Under the pieces are notes generated by a model. It worked only from the letters and a program-made list of their open reading frames with translations. It had not been told where the DNA came from and ran no database searches. Made by a program: the position numbers and the translations under genes. Positions 1-8,416 of a stretch of 64,000 nt of DNA are shown piece by piece. Position 1 is the stretch's first letter. Each line of letters starts with the position of its first letter. This DNA is from an uncultured bacterium (GTDB taxonomy: Bacteria > Planctomycetota > UBA8742 > UBA2392), in assembly GCA_938014885.1 (NCBI GenBank), contig CALLQI010000023.1:62001-126000 (forward strand), in the 5' to 3' direction.

Positions 1-29
1 CCAAACAACCGAAACATGGGGAGATAACC

Positions 30-743
30 ATGAAAGCTTTCATCGCAGCAGCAGGACTGACACTGGCAGGGTTCTTCGGTGCGGGTCACTTGGACGCCCA
101 GGGCGTCAACATCCGCATCACCAAGAACGACAAGACCGTACAGGTCAAGACCGGTGGCAGCACGAAGGTGGAGGTCGTCAAGGACACGCGCATCACTCGC
201 AACGAAGGGTTCCGCGAGGGCGCCAAGGTGGAGAAGCAGCCCAGCGGGCACTTCATCACGGTCGAGAAAAAGGTCTGGGTGCCCGGACACTACGAAACCC
301 GGATTGAGAAGGTGTTCGTGCCCGGCCACTACGTGACGAGGATTGAAAAAGTTTACGTGCCGGCCAAACACGTGGATGTGCGCGAACGGCGGGTCGACCA
401 CTGCGGCAACGTCTACTACGTGACCGTGTGCAAGACGATCCCCGCGCACTACATCGACTGCGAGAAGAAGGTCTGGGTCGCGGGCTGCTACGTCGAAAAG
501 GAATGCCATCACTTCGTGCCGGGTCGCTACGAGATCAAGTACGAAAAGGTCTGGGTCGAGGACGACTGCAACACCTGCGACACCAAGCCGGCACCAAAGC
601 CTGGTCACGGTCACGGCAAGCCGCACGATGACAACGGCCACGGCAACGACCCCGGTCACCACGACCCCAGCAACCCGGGCAAGGGCGGCGGCGGTCACGG
701 CGCGGGCAAAGGTGGCAAAGGCGGTGGAAGAGGTGGACGCTAG
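30..743 (+). CDS. secreted protein with repeated WVPGHYE-type motifs and Gly/His-rich tail
   Basis: I do not recognise a named family. The 237-residue product starts with a signal peptide (about residues 1-24, ending in LDAQ), then carries about six imperfect repeats of the form K-V-W/F/Y-V-P-G-H-Y (roughly residues 75-180). Several repeats contain Cys (CGN, VCK, DCE, AGC, KECHH). The last 45 residues are Gly/His/Lys-rich (GHGHGKPHDDNGHG), which suggests metal binding or a disordered, surface-bound tail. Start is supported by GGGGAG 9 nt upstream. It stands alone and is followed by a strong terminator. A periplasmic or cell-surface structural or metal-binding role is inference only. Confidence 0.8.
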   Translation: MKAFIAAAGLTLAGFFGAGHLDAQGVNIRITKNDKTVQVKTGGSTKVEVVKDTRITRNEGFREGAKVEKQPSGHFITVEKKVWVPGHYETRIEKVFVPGHYVTRIEKVYVPAKHVDVRERRVDHCGNVYYVTVCKTIPAHYIDCEKKVWVAGCYVEKECHHFVPGRYEIKYEKVWVEDDCNTCDTKPAPKPGHGHGKPHDDNGHGNDPGHHDPSNPGKGGGGHGAGKGGKGGGRGGR

Positions 744-805
744 TTCTGCAACAACAGGCAACGGCGGCCGATGACGCGATCCTCCCCCCTTCGCGTCCCG
801 CCGAC

Positions 806-843
806 AAAGACCCCGCGGCCTCGGCTGCGGGGTCTTTCCTTTC
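806..843 (+). terminator. rho-independent terminator
   Basis: Inverted repeat AAAGACCCCGC / GCGGGGTCTTT (806-816 and 827-837) followed by a pyrimidine-rich tail. It ends the upstream secreted-protein gene. Confidence 0.8.
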
Positions 844-883
844 CCTGCCTTTCCGAACCGCGCCACGGCTGCACAATGGCCGC

Positions 884-1348
884 ATGCGCCACTGGCTGAT
901 GAAAGTCGAAGCCGACGTCTACTCGATCGATGACCTGCAGCGCGACAAAGTCACGTGCTGGGAAGGCGTGCGGAACTACCAGGCCCGCAACCTGCTGCGC
1001 GACGACTTTCAGGTTGGCGACCTTGTGCTGTTCTATCACTCGAACTCTGAGCCCACCGGCGTGGCCGGACTTGCCAAAGTCGTCAAGGCCGGCTACCCGG
1101 ACCATTTCGCGCGCGACAAGCGCAGCGACTACTTCGACCCCAAAGCAACCGCCGACAACCCGATCTGGTTCATGGTCGATATTGCGTTCGTGAGCAAGTT
1201 CCCGAACGTCGTCAGCCTGGCCCAGCTCAAGGCAACCAGGGGCCTTGAGAAAATGATGGTCACGCAGCGCGGCTCGCGCCTATCCGTGCAGCCTGTTACC
1301 CCGGCCGAGTACGCCATCGTGTGCCAGCTTGCGGGGGCCAAGGCATGA
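884..1348 (+). CDS. EVE domain protein (PUA/YTH-like fold)
   Basis: A 154-residue single-domain protein. The opening HWLMKVEADVYSIDDL, the WEGVRNYQARN stretch and the DLVLFYHSNSEPTGVAGLA segment are the hallmarks of EVE domains, which share a fold with YTH/PUA RNA-binding modules and are thought to bind modified bases in nucleic acids. Length matches stand-alone bacterial EVE proteins. It overlaps the next gene by four bases (ATGA), and that gene overlaps the following dehydrogenase in the same way, so the three are probably co-translated. The biological substrate cannot be read from sequence. Confidence 0.88.
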   Translation: MRHWLMKVEADVYSIDDLQRDKVTCWEGVRNYQARNLLRDDFQVGDLVLFYHSNSEPTGVAGLAKVVKAGYPDHFARDKRSDYFDPKATADNPIWFMVDIAFVSKFPNVVSLAQLKATRGLEKMMVTQRGSRLSVQPVTPAEYAIVCQLAGAKA

Positions 1349-1998
1349 GGTTTCTCGACCGCAATTGGGTGGAACGCAGGCTGGATGATTTCACGCAGGA
1401 CCTTTACTACGGCGTGTACCTGCGCCATGTCTCTGAAATCGCGCCGGACCTGCCGCCTGAGGCGCAGCGGCTTGCGATTTCGCACCCCGGACTGTTGCTG
1501 ATGGGTGCCGGCTTCGTGTCGGCTGACCTGTTGAACGACGGCGCGACGCTGAGGCTCGTGGTCGCCTCCGGCCCGGCCACGCTGACCACGGAATACGAGC
1601 TTGCGACACCCGGTGCCGTCGACTTGCCGGTGCTGCGCGGAGCGCTAACGACGCTGTCGAATGAGTTTGACTACGGCCCGCAAGGAACATTCATTCACCG
1701 CATACTGCTGCACCCCAAGGGCGAGTGCGAGATCGTGTTCACTAACCTGAGCCTGCGCATCGATGTCACGCCGCCCAGTCCAGCGGATCAGGCGCAGGCC
1801 CCCGCCGCAAACCATCAGCCGAGGCCGAACCGGCAATCCGCTCGGACGTCGGCCGGCAAGCGCGCGCAAAAGTCGGCGGCCAAGAAGTCGGCCGCCAAAA
1901 AAGCGCCCAAGCGGGCTGGCAAGTCCCCCGCGGCGGGCGCGCGTAAAAAGCCGCGCCGCAAAAAGCCCGACGCGCCACCACCCGGGGATTTGGCATGA
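1345..1998 (+). CDS. hypothetical protein with histone-H1-like basic tail
   Basis: 217 residues from the ATG at 1345, which overlaps the upstream TGA; a further upstream GTG at 1321 is less likely. Residues 1-140 form an alpha/beta domain I do not recognise (RFLDRNWVERRLDDFTQDLY near the start). The last 65 residues are Lys/Ala/Pro-rich repeats (KSAAKKSAAKKAPKRAGKSP), like histone H1 or bacterial H1-like DNA-binding tails. The tail probably binds nucleic acid non-specifically. It lies between an EVE protein and a dehydrogenase with ATGA overlaps on both sides. Confidence 0.75.
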   Translation: MRFLDRNWVERRLDDFTQDLYYGVYLRHVSEIAPDLPPEAQRLAISHPGLLLMGAGFVSADLLNDGATLRLVVASGPATLTTEYELATPGAVDLPVLRGALTTLSNEFDYGPQGTFIHRILLHPKGECEIVFTNLSLRIDVTPPSPADQAQAPAANHQPRPNRQSARTSAGKRAQKSAAKKSAAKKAPKRAGKSPAAGARKKPRRKKPDAPPPGDLA

Positions 1999-2966
1999 CT
2001 GTACGCGTCTACATCACACGCGCCGTGCCCGACATTGCCCGCGAGACCCTGCTGCATGGCCTGCCTGGTGCCGCCGTTACCATCAACTCGGAAGACCGCA
2101 ATCTGGAGGAATCTGAGATTGCCCGGTACGCCGAAGGTTGCGACGCGCTGCTGTGCACACTGGCTGACCAGATTTCGCGCAGCCTGCTGAAGACCTTGTC
2201 GCCGAAGCTACGCGTCGTTTCCACGTTTGCCGTGGGCGTGAACAACATTGACCTGGAGGCCGCGCGCGAACTGGGCATCGCAGTCTGCAACACACCCGGC
2301 GTATTGACTGACGCAACGGCCGAAATCGCCGTGGGCCTGATGCTTGCCTGCGCGCGCCGCATGGCCGAAGGCGACATATTGACGCGTCAAGGACGCTTTC
2401 CCGGCTGGTCGCCGCTGTACATGCGCGGCCACGGCGTATACGGCAAGACCGTCGGCATTGTCGGCGCCGGCCGCATCGGCAAGCGTGTGGCCGCCACGAT
2501 GCGTCACGGGTTTGACTGCCGCATCCTGTATAACGCCCGGTCACGCCACCAGGACTGGGAGCACGAACTGGGTGCCCAGCCCCGCGACCTGGACGAACTG
2601 CTGGCGGAATCGGACTTCGTCAGCCTGCACTGCCCGCTGACGCCTGAAACACGTCACCTGCTGGATGCGCGCAGGCTGGCACTGCTGAAGCCCCATGCCG
2701 TGCTCGTGAACACGGCGCGAGGGCCGGTGATCGACGAAGCGGCGCTTGTGAATGCCTTGCACAAGGGCCTATTTTTCGGTGCGGGCTTGGATGTGTACGA
2801 AGCCGAGCCCGCGCTGGCACCCGGCCTTGCCTCATTGCCGAATACCGTGCTGCTGCCGCACCTGGGCAGCGCGACCGTGGAAACCCGCGACGAAATGGGC
2901 CGCATGGCGGCCCGGGCAATCGTGGACGTGTTGACGGGTCAAGAGCCGAAGCACCGCGTGGCCTGA
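1995..2966 (+). CDS. D-2-hydroxyacid dehydrogenase (glyoxylate/hydroxypyruvate reductase type)
   Basis: Cytosolic NAD(P)-dependent oxidoreductase of the D-isomer-specific 2-hydroxyacid dehydrogenase family, 323 residues, normal length. The NAD-binding GxGxxG is at about 156-161 (VGAGRIGKR). The catalytic triad is visible as R242 (NTARG), E271 (YEAEP) and H289 (LPHLGS). Overall it most resembles glyoxylate/hydroxypyruvate reductases, so reduction of glyoxylate to glycolate is the best guess; substrate is not fixed by sequence. Start is the ATG in the ATGA overlap with the preceding gene. Two copies of the TTGACNNGTCAA palindrome lie inside it. Confidence 0.92.
   Translation: MTVRVYITRAVPDIARETLLHGLPGAAVTINSEDRNLEESEIARYAEGCDALLCTLADQISRSLLKTLSPKLRVVSTFAVGVNNIDLEAARELGIAVCNTPGVLTDATAEIAVGLMLACARRMAEGDILTRQGRFPGWSPLYMRGHGVYGKTVGIVGAGRIGKRVAATMRHGFDCRILYNARSRHQDWEHELGAQPRDLDELLAESDFVSLHCPLTPETRHLLDARRLALLKPHAVLVNTARGPVIDEAALVNALHKGLFFGAGLDVYEAEPALAPGLASLPNTVLLPHLGSATVETRDEMGRMAARAIVDVLTGQEPKHRVA
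2379..2390. repeat. TTGACGCGTCAA palindrome
   Basis: Perfect 12-bp palindrome of the TTGAC-NN-GTCAA class, inside the dehydrogenase gene. One of at least nine in the window. Confidence 0.7.
2931..2942. repeat. TTGACGGGTCAA palindrome
   Basis: Second copy of the TTGAC-NN-GTCAA class in the same gene, 25 bases before its stop codon; encodes L-T-G-Q. Confidence 0.7.
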
Positions 2967-2971
2967 GGCGC

Positions 2972-3742
2972 TCACGGCCGGTCGCCGAAATCCGCAACCG
3001 CCTTCTTCATGATCTCAGCCAGTTGCGCCGGCGTGGTCGGCACCCGCACCGGGATGCGGCGCGTAAACTTCTGGGCCGAAGGCGGCTCTTCACCTCGGTG
3101 CAGGAACACCACAGGCATCGCAAGCCCGAAGTGCGCCATGAATTCGCGTACGGAGGCCGGGATGCGCGACGTGCCGTCAATCTCGCACACCAGCAGGTGA
3201 AAGCGCTCGCGGTCAAGGCGCGAGAGTGCCTTGTCCAGCTCGCGCTCAAGTTGCAGCTCATAGCCCGCCTGGCGGGCGGCCGCGCTCACAAGCTGCTCGC
3301 GCGACTGCGGCACTACGGCCAGCACCCGGCCGACTTCCTGCACGGCGGCCAGTCGACCACTGCTTTTCACGTCGCGGCGGTGCAGTACCTGGTCAATGGC
3401 GGCCAGGAGTTCGCGCGCCCGGAAGGGCTTGGTCAGGTATGCATCGCAACCGGCCAGGTAGCCCTCAAACTCGTCCTCCAGGGCCGCGCGGGCGGTCAGG
3501 TAGATCAGTGGGATGTCGGCGATGGCCGGGTCACTGCGGATCTGTCGGCCCATCTCAAAGCCATCGAGGCCCGGGAAGCTCACGTCGCTGACGATCAGGT
3601 CGATCGGCTTTTCGGCCAGGTAATCAAGCACACCGCGCGTGTCGCCCAGACTTTCAACCTGGTACGAATTGCGAGACAGCAGCGCGGAGAGCACGTCGCG
3701 CAGTTCGCGGTTGGCATCGATAATCAGGACGGTCGGCTTCAT
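2972..3742 (-). CDS. response regulator with second, degenerate receiver-like domain
   Basis: 256 residues from the ATG at 3742; an in-frame extension to 3799 lacks support. Residues 1-120 are a complete receiver domain: acidic D9, phospho-acceptor D53 (IVSDVSFPG), T83 and K105 (LTKPF). Residues 135-250 look like a second receiver fold: beta strands VLAVVP, HLLVCEID, PVVFLH and RIPVRVP are in order, but the Thr and Lys switch residues are not obvious. There is no DNA-binding domain, so it probably works through protein contacts. It converges on the upstream dehydrogenase with a 5-base gap. No sensor kinase is adjacent. Confidence 0.85.
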   Translation of the reverse strand: MKPTVLIIDANRELRDVLSALLSRNSYQVESLGDTRGVLDYLAEKPIDLIVSDVSFPGLDGFEMGRQIRSDPAIADIPLIYLTARAALEDEFEGYLAGCDAYLTKPFRARELLAAIDQVLHRRDVKSSGRLAAVQEVGRVLAVVPQSREQLVSAAARQAGYELQLERELDKALSRLDRERFHLLVCEIDGTSRIPASVREFMAHFGLAMPVVFLHRGEEPPSAQKFTRRIPVRVPTTPAQLAEIMKKAVADFGDRP

Positions 3743-3781
3743 TGGTTCTACGCTTAACGTATCTGATTCCGCGCGCATTCC

Positions 3782-3819
3782 GAGTGCAAAACGACACACC
3801 CCGCGAATCTTCGCGGGGT
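3782..3819 (-). terminator. terminator for the HTH membrane protein gene
   Basis: Hairpin CACCCCGCGAA / TTCGCGGGGTG (3796-3819) followed on the minus strand by GTTTTG. It lies between the response-regulator start and the stop of the HTH gene. Confidence 0.65.
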
Positions 3820-3850
3820 GCGTTGGTTCCCTCTACTTCCAGCCTGCGCA

Positions 3851-4888
3851 TTACTCAGCCGGTGCTTCTTCGGGTGTGTCTTCCGGCGCCGCCTCGCCGC
3901 TGCCGGAAGCGCTGCTGATGGCTTCGCCGCTGAACTTGCGGATCACTTCCATGCCCGGCCACGCAATCTGCGCCGGCTTGCCACCGACAGAGTACGCCTC
4001 AGGCTTGGGGCCCTGGGTCAGTTGCTCAGGCGGGTAGTTATAGGTCTGCTGAGCAAGTGATTGGTTCGGGCTCTTCATGTAAAGGCTGAATCCCGCGCTG
4101 CCCCATGCGGGGCCCAGCACGTCGCGCGACTGGCCAAAGCCCATCGCCGGCGGCGTGATCATCAGGAACATCACCAGCAGGAATGTAACGCCGGTGAGTA
4201 CCTTCCAGGCAATGCCTTCGTTTGGGACGATCTCGACGTACTTGATCTGTTCCTGGATCTGCACGGGACCCGGCATGCCCATCGGTGCCGGCGCGTAGCC
4301 GCCCTGGGGCTGGTAGGCCGGGGCTTCGTCGCCCACGTCGTCCAGTTCACCGACGTCATCCAGCTCGTCGATATCGCCACCGGTATCGACCGGTTCGGTC
4401 TGCAGGCCAAGCTCGTCGTCGTCGGACAGGTCAAGCCCGCCGTCGATCTTCTGGGTTGCATCGGCGTCGCCTTCATCGCCGAAATCAAGCCCGCCAAGCT
4501 CGTCGGTTTCGTCAAACACCAGCTCTTCGGTCAGCGTCGCGTCCTGGTCTTCGCCGACATCCGACAGTTCAACGGTTGGTACGCTGGTCGCGCCAGTGTC
4601 TTCAAAATCCTTGTCGCTGGAAAGCGAGCCAAGATCGAGCAGCGTCTCGTCGGTCTCTTCCTCGACTATCTCGAGGCCGTCACCGCCAAGCTGCGTTTCG
4701 CCAAGGTCAATGTCGTTCCCGCTGGGAACGCGCGCCCGCGCCAGTGATTGCACGTCTTCCGACCGGAACTTCATGCGGTCGTCGTCGCGGAATGCACGGA
4801 TCTGGCCTTCGGATACGAGCCTTTTGAGCTCGTCCTCGTCCATCTCCAGTTCCCTGAGGACGTCGTCGAAGGACTTGTAATTCGGCAT
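3851..4888 (-). CDS. membrane-anchored protein with N-terminal helix-turn-helix and long acidic linker
   Basis: 345 residues. Residues 1-55 resemble a MerR/excisionase-type helix-turn-helix (SFDDVLRELEMDEDELKRLV then RFRSEDVQSLARAR). Residues 60-190 are extremely Asp/Glu-rich and low complexity. Then comes a Pro/Gly stretch, one membrane segment (about 232-254, VLTGVTFLLVMFLMI) and a C-terminal region of about 90 residues ending in an acidic tail. A DNA-binding-like head tethered to the membrane by an acidic linker could be a scaffold or membrane-bound regulator. No known family name assigned. Confidence 0.8.
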   Translation of the reverse strand: MPNYKSFDDVLRELEMDEDELKRLVSEGQIRAFRDDDRMKFRSEDVQSLARARVPSGNDIDLGETQLGGDGLEIVEEETDETLLDLGSLSSDKDFEDTGATSVPTVELSDVGEDQDATLTEELVFDETDELGGLDFGDEGDADATQKIDGGLDLSDDDELGLQTEPVDTGGDIDELDDVGELDDVGDEAPAYQPQGGYAPAPMGMPGPVQIQEQIKYVEIVPNEGIAWKVLTGVTFLLVMFLMITPPAMGFGQSRDVLGPAWGSAGFSLYMKSPNQSLAQQTYNYPPEQLTQGPKPEAYSVGGKPAQIAWPGMEVIRKFSGEAISSASGSGEAAPEDTPEEAPAE

Positions 4889-5113
4889 ATTTACTCCGGA
4901 ACCTGTCCGGCCTTACGGGGGTGTTTCACGCGACTCGCTGCCTGCCAAGTCTACGGCGACTTTATGCCAAGCTTTGGCATCAACACAACGGTAATCGCGT
5001 CCTGTCTGGCTTCGCATCGTAATGCAAGGGGCGCTTCCGGCGCAAGTCCCGAAAACGCCCCATGATGCGGATATGACAAGAGTTTGAACCTGCGCCGCCA
5101 AAGCGGCTCGGCA

Positions 5114-5533
5114 CTACTTCTTGTCGACGATCTTCTTGATCTCAAGCGGATCCCACTTCTTGCTGTTGGTCTTCTCGCCGCTCACGATCGGCAGCTTGGA
5201 ATCGTACTCCAGCAGGCGCGCCGCGACGAAGTACAACTCGGCGTTGGCGGTACCGTTGCTGCGGATTTCGTAGACCGACATCTGGCGGCCGGTCTTGCCT
5301 TCTTCATACGGGTTCTTGTCCTGGGTTACGACGACGACGAACTCCTGGTTGCCCCCCACCGTAACCGGCGTCACGGTCCAGTTGGCACCCACGTCGGTCT
5401 GCGCCTGCACGGGCTCAGCCTTGGCGGCAAACGTGTTGTAGGCGTACAGGCCGCCGATCACGGTCAACATCAATGCGATGCAGGACCCGATCGCCACGCC
5501 GACTATCGGCAATACTTTTCGCTGTTCGTTCAT
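5114..5533 (-). CDS. small single-pass membrane protein, unknown function
   Basis: 139 residues from the ATG at 5533 (an extension to 5563 is not supported). A short cytoplasmic start (MNEQRKVLP) is followed by one membrane helix (about residues 8-32, VGVAIGSCIALMLTVIGGLY) and an extracytoplasmic domain of about 105 residues rich in beta-strand-like sequence (WTVTPVTVGGNQEFVVVVTQ), ending in a basic tail (KKIVDKK). I do not recognise the domain. Neighbours are the acidic HTH membrane protein (same strand, upstream stop about 580 bases away) and hemC. Confidence 0.7.
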   Translation of the reverse strand: MNEQRKVLPIVGVAIGSCIALMLTVIGGLYAYNTFAAKAEPVQAQTDVGANWTVTPVTVGGNQEFVVVVTQDKNPYEEGKTGRQMSVYEIRSNGTANAELYFVAARLLEYDSKLPIVSGEKTNSKKWDPLEIKKIVDKK

Positions 5534-5723
5534 GGCAGTTCTCCGGTAGGGACAACGTCCCAATCGACTTGCGGGGAATCATGTCGGGGGACCCGCAGTC
5601 TAGTTTCCCCCACTTCCTACACCAATAGGTACACCATCAGTGCCATCTGTTTACCTGCAAAAAAACCGGCGCACTTGAAACTGGCAATGGCGCCGTGCGG
5701 CCTCGCCAACCCGCGAAACAAGC

Positions 5724-6677
5724 TTAGCCAGCGATCAGCCCCTGCGCCCCGTTCTCAAGACACCAGTTCGCGAGTTGCAGGCCCAACTTCCCTGCACGAT
5801 CCGCGCTTCCTGTTCCCGCGTGGCGAACACAGGTGGCGCCGTCGCGCGAGTAGATTGCAACGTCCATCAGAATGCCGCCATTGGGGTCCAACCGGGCCAA
5901 CGCTCCGACCGGTGCCTGGCAACCCGCCCCCAGCCTGTTCAGAAAGGCACGCTCACACACCGTGGCCGCGAACGTGGCGCTGTCATTCAGCCTGGCCATC
6001 AGCTCTGTCGGCACGCCGTTTTGCATGCGCCCTTCAATGGCGAGCGCGCCCTGGCCCACCGCCGGCAGCCACTGCGGCGCTTCGAGGTACCGAAAGTGCA
6101 ACCCATCGACGCGCATCGTGCCTTCGTGCAGCAAGCCCAGTCGGCGTACGCCGGCGGCGGCCAGGATGCAGGCGTCCACTTCGCCTTCGGCCAGTTTGCG
6201 CAGCCGGCTGTCCACGTTGCCGCGGAATTCGAGAACGCGCAGATCCGGCCTCAGCGCGTGAAGCTGCGCGCGTCGCCGCAGGCTGGAACTGCCGATGCGA
6301 AATCCGTGAGGCAAGAAACCAAGTGGCAGGTTCGCGTCGCGGGGGGCCTCACGCAGGATGATTACGTCCCGCGTGTCTTCGCGTGCTGGCGTACACACTA
6401 CGCCCAGCCCGTCGGGAAGCTGCGTGGGCAGATCTTTCATCGAGTGAACGGCCAGGTCGCAACGTTCTTCCAGCAGCGCGTCTTCAAGCTCTTTGGTGAA
6501 GGCACCCTTGCCGCCAAGCTCAGACAGCGAAGCACCCAGATTGCGGTCGCCGGTGGTTTTGATTTCGACGATGCTGACTTCAAGGCCAGGGTTGGCTGTA
6601 CGCAATTGCGCGGCCACCCAGTTGGATTGCGTCAGGGCCAGTTTGCTGCCACGCGAGCCGATGATGATCGTGTCCAT
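5724..6677 (-). CDS. hemC: hydroxymethylbilane synthase (porphobilinogen deaminase)
   Basis: Joins four porphobilinogen units into hydroxymethylbilane in tetrapyrrole (heme) synthesis; cytosolic. The 317-residue protein has the family's typical length and opening (IIIGSRGSKLALTQSNWVA). The dipyrromethane cofactor-binding Cys is C253 in RLGAGCQAPVG, and the Arg-rich active site is seen in GSSSLRRRAQL and EFRGNVDSRLRKL. It is followed on the chromosome by the cystathionine synthase-type gene on the same strand, 33 bases upstream of hemC. No other heme gene is in the window. Confidence 0.95.
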   Translation of the reverse strand: MDTIIIGSRGSKLALTQSNWVAAQLRTANPGLEVSIVEIKTTGDRNLGASLSELGGKGAFTKELEDALLEERCDLAVHSMKDLPTQLPDGLGVVCTPAREDTRDVIILREAPRDANLPLGFLPHGFRIGSSSLRRRAQLHALRPDLRVLEFRGNVDSRLRKLAEGEVDACILAAAGVRRLGLLHEGTMRVDGLHFRYLEAPQWLPAVGQGALAIEGRMQNGVPTELMARLNDSATFAATVCERAFLNRLGAGCQAPVGALARLDPNGGILMDVAIYSRDGATCVRHAGTGSADRAGKLGLQLANWCLENGAQGLIAG

Positions 6678-6710
6678 GTTGCCGCCCGCGTACTGTTTTC
6701 GAAGTGCGCC

Positions 6711-7853
6711 TTAGTAGCTGTTCAGGCCTTCCTCAAGGTCGGCGATCAGGTCGTCCGGATGCTCAATACCTACACTCAGACGAATCAACCCGTCCTGAAG
6801 ACCCGCCTTCAAGCGCATTTCGCGCGGGATGCTGGCGTGGGTCATGCTGGCCGGGTGCTCAAGCAGGCTTTCAACGCCACCCAGTGATTCGCCCAGCGTC
6901 CAGACGCGGCGGCCGCTGACGACCTTCACGCCGTCGGCGACGCTGCCGTCAATTTCGAAGCTGATCATCGCGCCGTAGCGCTTCATCTGCCGCGAAGCCA
7001 CATTGTGATTCGGGTGCGACTCAAGCGCCGGATAATGCACCTTGGTGACGCGCTTTTGCTCCAGCAGAAAGCTGACCACTTGCTCAGCGTTATCGCAGGA
7101 CTTTTCCATGCGCACTGCCAGCGTCTTGATGCCGCGATGCACCAGATAGCAATCTAGGAATCCTGGCACCGCGCCGCTGGCGTTTTGATTGAAGCCAATC
7201 TTCTGTGCCAGCTCCGCATTGCGAGTCACCAGGATGCCCAGCACCACGTCGCTGTGGCCGCCCAGGTACTTGGTGGCACTGTGCAGCACGATGTCCGCGC
7301 CCAGGTCCAGCGGACGCTGCAGGTACGGCGAAGCAAACGTGTTGTCCACGACGCTGATCGCGCCCTTGTCGCGGGCCAGTTTGGTCAGGGCCGCAATGTC
7401 GCTGATCTTGAGCAGCGGGTTGCTGGGTGATTCCAGCAGCAGCATGCGCGTTTTGGGCGAAAAGGCCTGGGCCACGGCCGCGGCGTTGGTGGTGTCCACC
7501 ATGGTGTAGCTGATGCCAAGGCGCGTGAAGGTCTTGTCAACGATGCGGTAGGTGCCGCCGTAAACGTCGTCAGCCATGACGACGTGATCGCCGTGGTTCA
7601 GCAGCTTCAGCACGGTGTCGGTGGCTCCAAGCCCGCTGCTGAAGGCAAAGCCGAACTCGCCGTTTTCGATGCTGGCAATAACGCCTTCGAGAGCTTTGCG
7701 GGTGGGATTGCCGCTGCGGGCGTACTCGAAACCCTGGTGCTTGCCCGGGCTGGTCTGCATGAACGTGCTGGATAGGAACACCGGCGGGTTTACCGCGCCG
7801 AAATGCTCAAAGGGGTCGTAGCCGGCGTGGATCGCAAGAGTCTCAAAGTTCAC
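6711..7853 (-). CDS. PLP-dependent cystathionine gamma-synthase/lyase family enzyme
   Basis: Trans-sulfuration enzyme using PLP to make or break cystathionine (or cleave methionine). The PLP lysine is K195 in SATKYLGGHSDVV; YARSGNPTR, SSGLGA and the D-N-T-F (VVDNTFASPYLQ) motifs are intact. About 380 residues, normal. I chose the GTG at 7853 because GGAG sits 6 nt upstream and MNFETLAIHAG is the usual family start; an upstream TTG at 7865 is possible. Synthase versus gamma-lyase cannot be settled from sequence alone. It is followed closely by hemC on the same strand. Confidence 0.9.
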   Translation of the reverse strand: MNFETLAIHAGYDPFEHFGAVNPPVFLSSTFMQTSPGKHQGFEYARSGNPTRKALEGVIASIENGEFGFAFSSGLGATDTVLKLLNHGDHVVMADDVYGGTYRIVDKTFTRLGISYTMVDTTNAAAVAQAFSPKTRMLLLESPSNPLLKISDIAALTKLARDKGAISVVDNTFASPYLQRPLDLGADIVLHSATKYLGGHSDVVLGILVTRNAELAQKIGFNQNASGAVPGFLDCYLVHRGIKTLAVRMEKSCDNAEQVVSFLLEQKRVTKVHYPALESHPNHNVASRQMKRYGAMISFEIDGSVADGVKVVSGRRVWTLGESLGGVESLLEHPASMTHASIPREMRLKAGLQDGLIRLSVGIEHPDDLIADLEEGLNSY

Positions 7854-7897
7854 GGCAATCTCCAAACAAGAGGCCGGAGTATAGGAGGACTGGGGGC

Positions 7898-7996
7898 GGT
7901 GCCCAGTGTCCAGTGCCCGATGTCCAGTGCTCGGTGCCCGGTGTTCGGTACTTGGTGTCTAGTGCTCGGTGTCCAGTGTTTGAAGCCCGGTGCCCC
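7898..7996. repeat. degenerate GTGCCCAGTGTCC-type tandem repeats
   Basis: About a dozen diverged units alternating GTG[CT][CT]C with AGT/GGT, such as CAGTGCTCGGTGCCCGG. The same motif recurs at 41764-41821 and 57346-57411, and in inverted orientation at 8021-8054. Confidence 0.75.
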
Positions 7997-8020
7997 GGCG
8001 TATCTGCTCCCCGCCTAACG

Positions 8021-8054
8021 CACTGAGCACCGAGCACAGAGCACAGAGCACTGG
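8021..8054. repeat. inverted copy of the GTGCTC repeat
   Basis: CACTGAGCACCGAGCACAGA followed by further GAGCAC units: reverse complement of the 7898-7996 repeat family, so the two blocks could pair as a large hairpin. Confidence 0.7.
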
Positions 8055-8109
8055 TTAAAGCGAGTCCCGGCCGTGAGGGTCAGCTCAGGCCGGGTGTTTT
8101 GGGATAGGT

Positions 8110-8400
8110 TGGTTGGGTGGGATGGTGTGATTGGTGCCGCTGCTCGGAGGGCACCGCAGCAAACGCTCACGCGCTGGCCGCAGCAGAGTTTCTTGGTGTA
8201 GCGGGGACTGACCTCCCCTGGGGTGAAGCTGGTGGACCGCAACCGAGCAGCCCCTGTCCGCCAAAGCATCACGGGGGATCGCGGTCCGAAGTCCGTGGCG
8301 GTAACACCGCCGTACCAGTAACTTCGGGTGAGGCGGGCACCAGACTTGAACATTTCCCTGCCCGCCCGCCGCTTGACCGTTCGCTGCCGGCCGCTATCTT
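8110..8400. ncRNA. candidate structured RNA, identity and strand unknown
   Basis: Several strong helices are visible: GGGGA/TCCCC (8203-8207, 8214-8218), GGACCGC/GCGGTCC (8234-8240, 8281-8287) enclosing CCCC/GGGG (8251-8254, 8273-8276), and GAAGT/ACTTC (8288-8292, 8321-8325) enclosing GGCGG/CCGCC (8297-8301, 8307-8311). I looked for RNase P, tmRNA, 4.5S and common riboswitch consensus strings on both strands and found none. It could be a leader of rpsD or an independent RNA; low confidence. Confidence 0.3.
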
Positions 8401-8416
8401 CGCCGCCCCTTAGTGC

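Noticed and set aside
5084..6361. 425-codon plus-strand frame over hemC
   Set aside because: Antisense to hemC; no recognisable domain and unrealistic composition.
8110..8400. RNase P RNA, tmRNA, 4.5S RNA or cobalamin/FMN riboswitch
   Set aside because: None of the diagnostic conserved strings were found on either strand; left as an unidentified structured segment.
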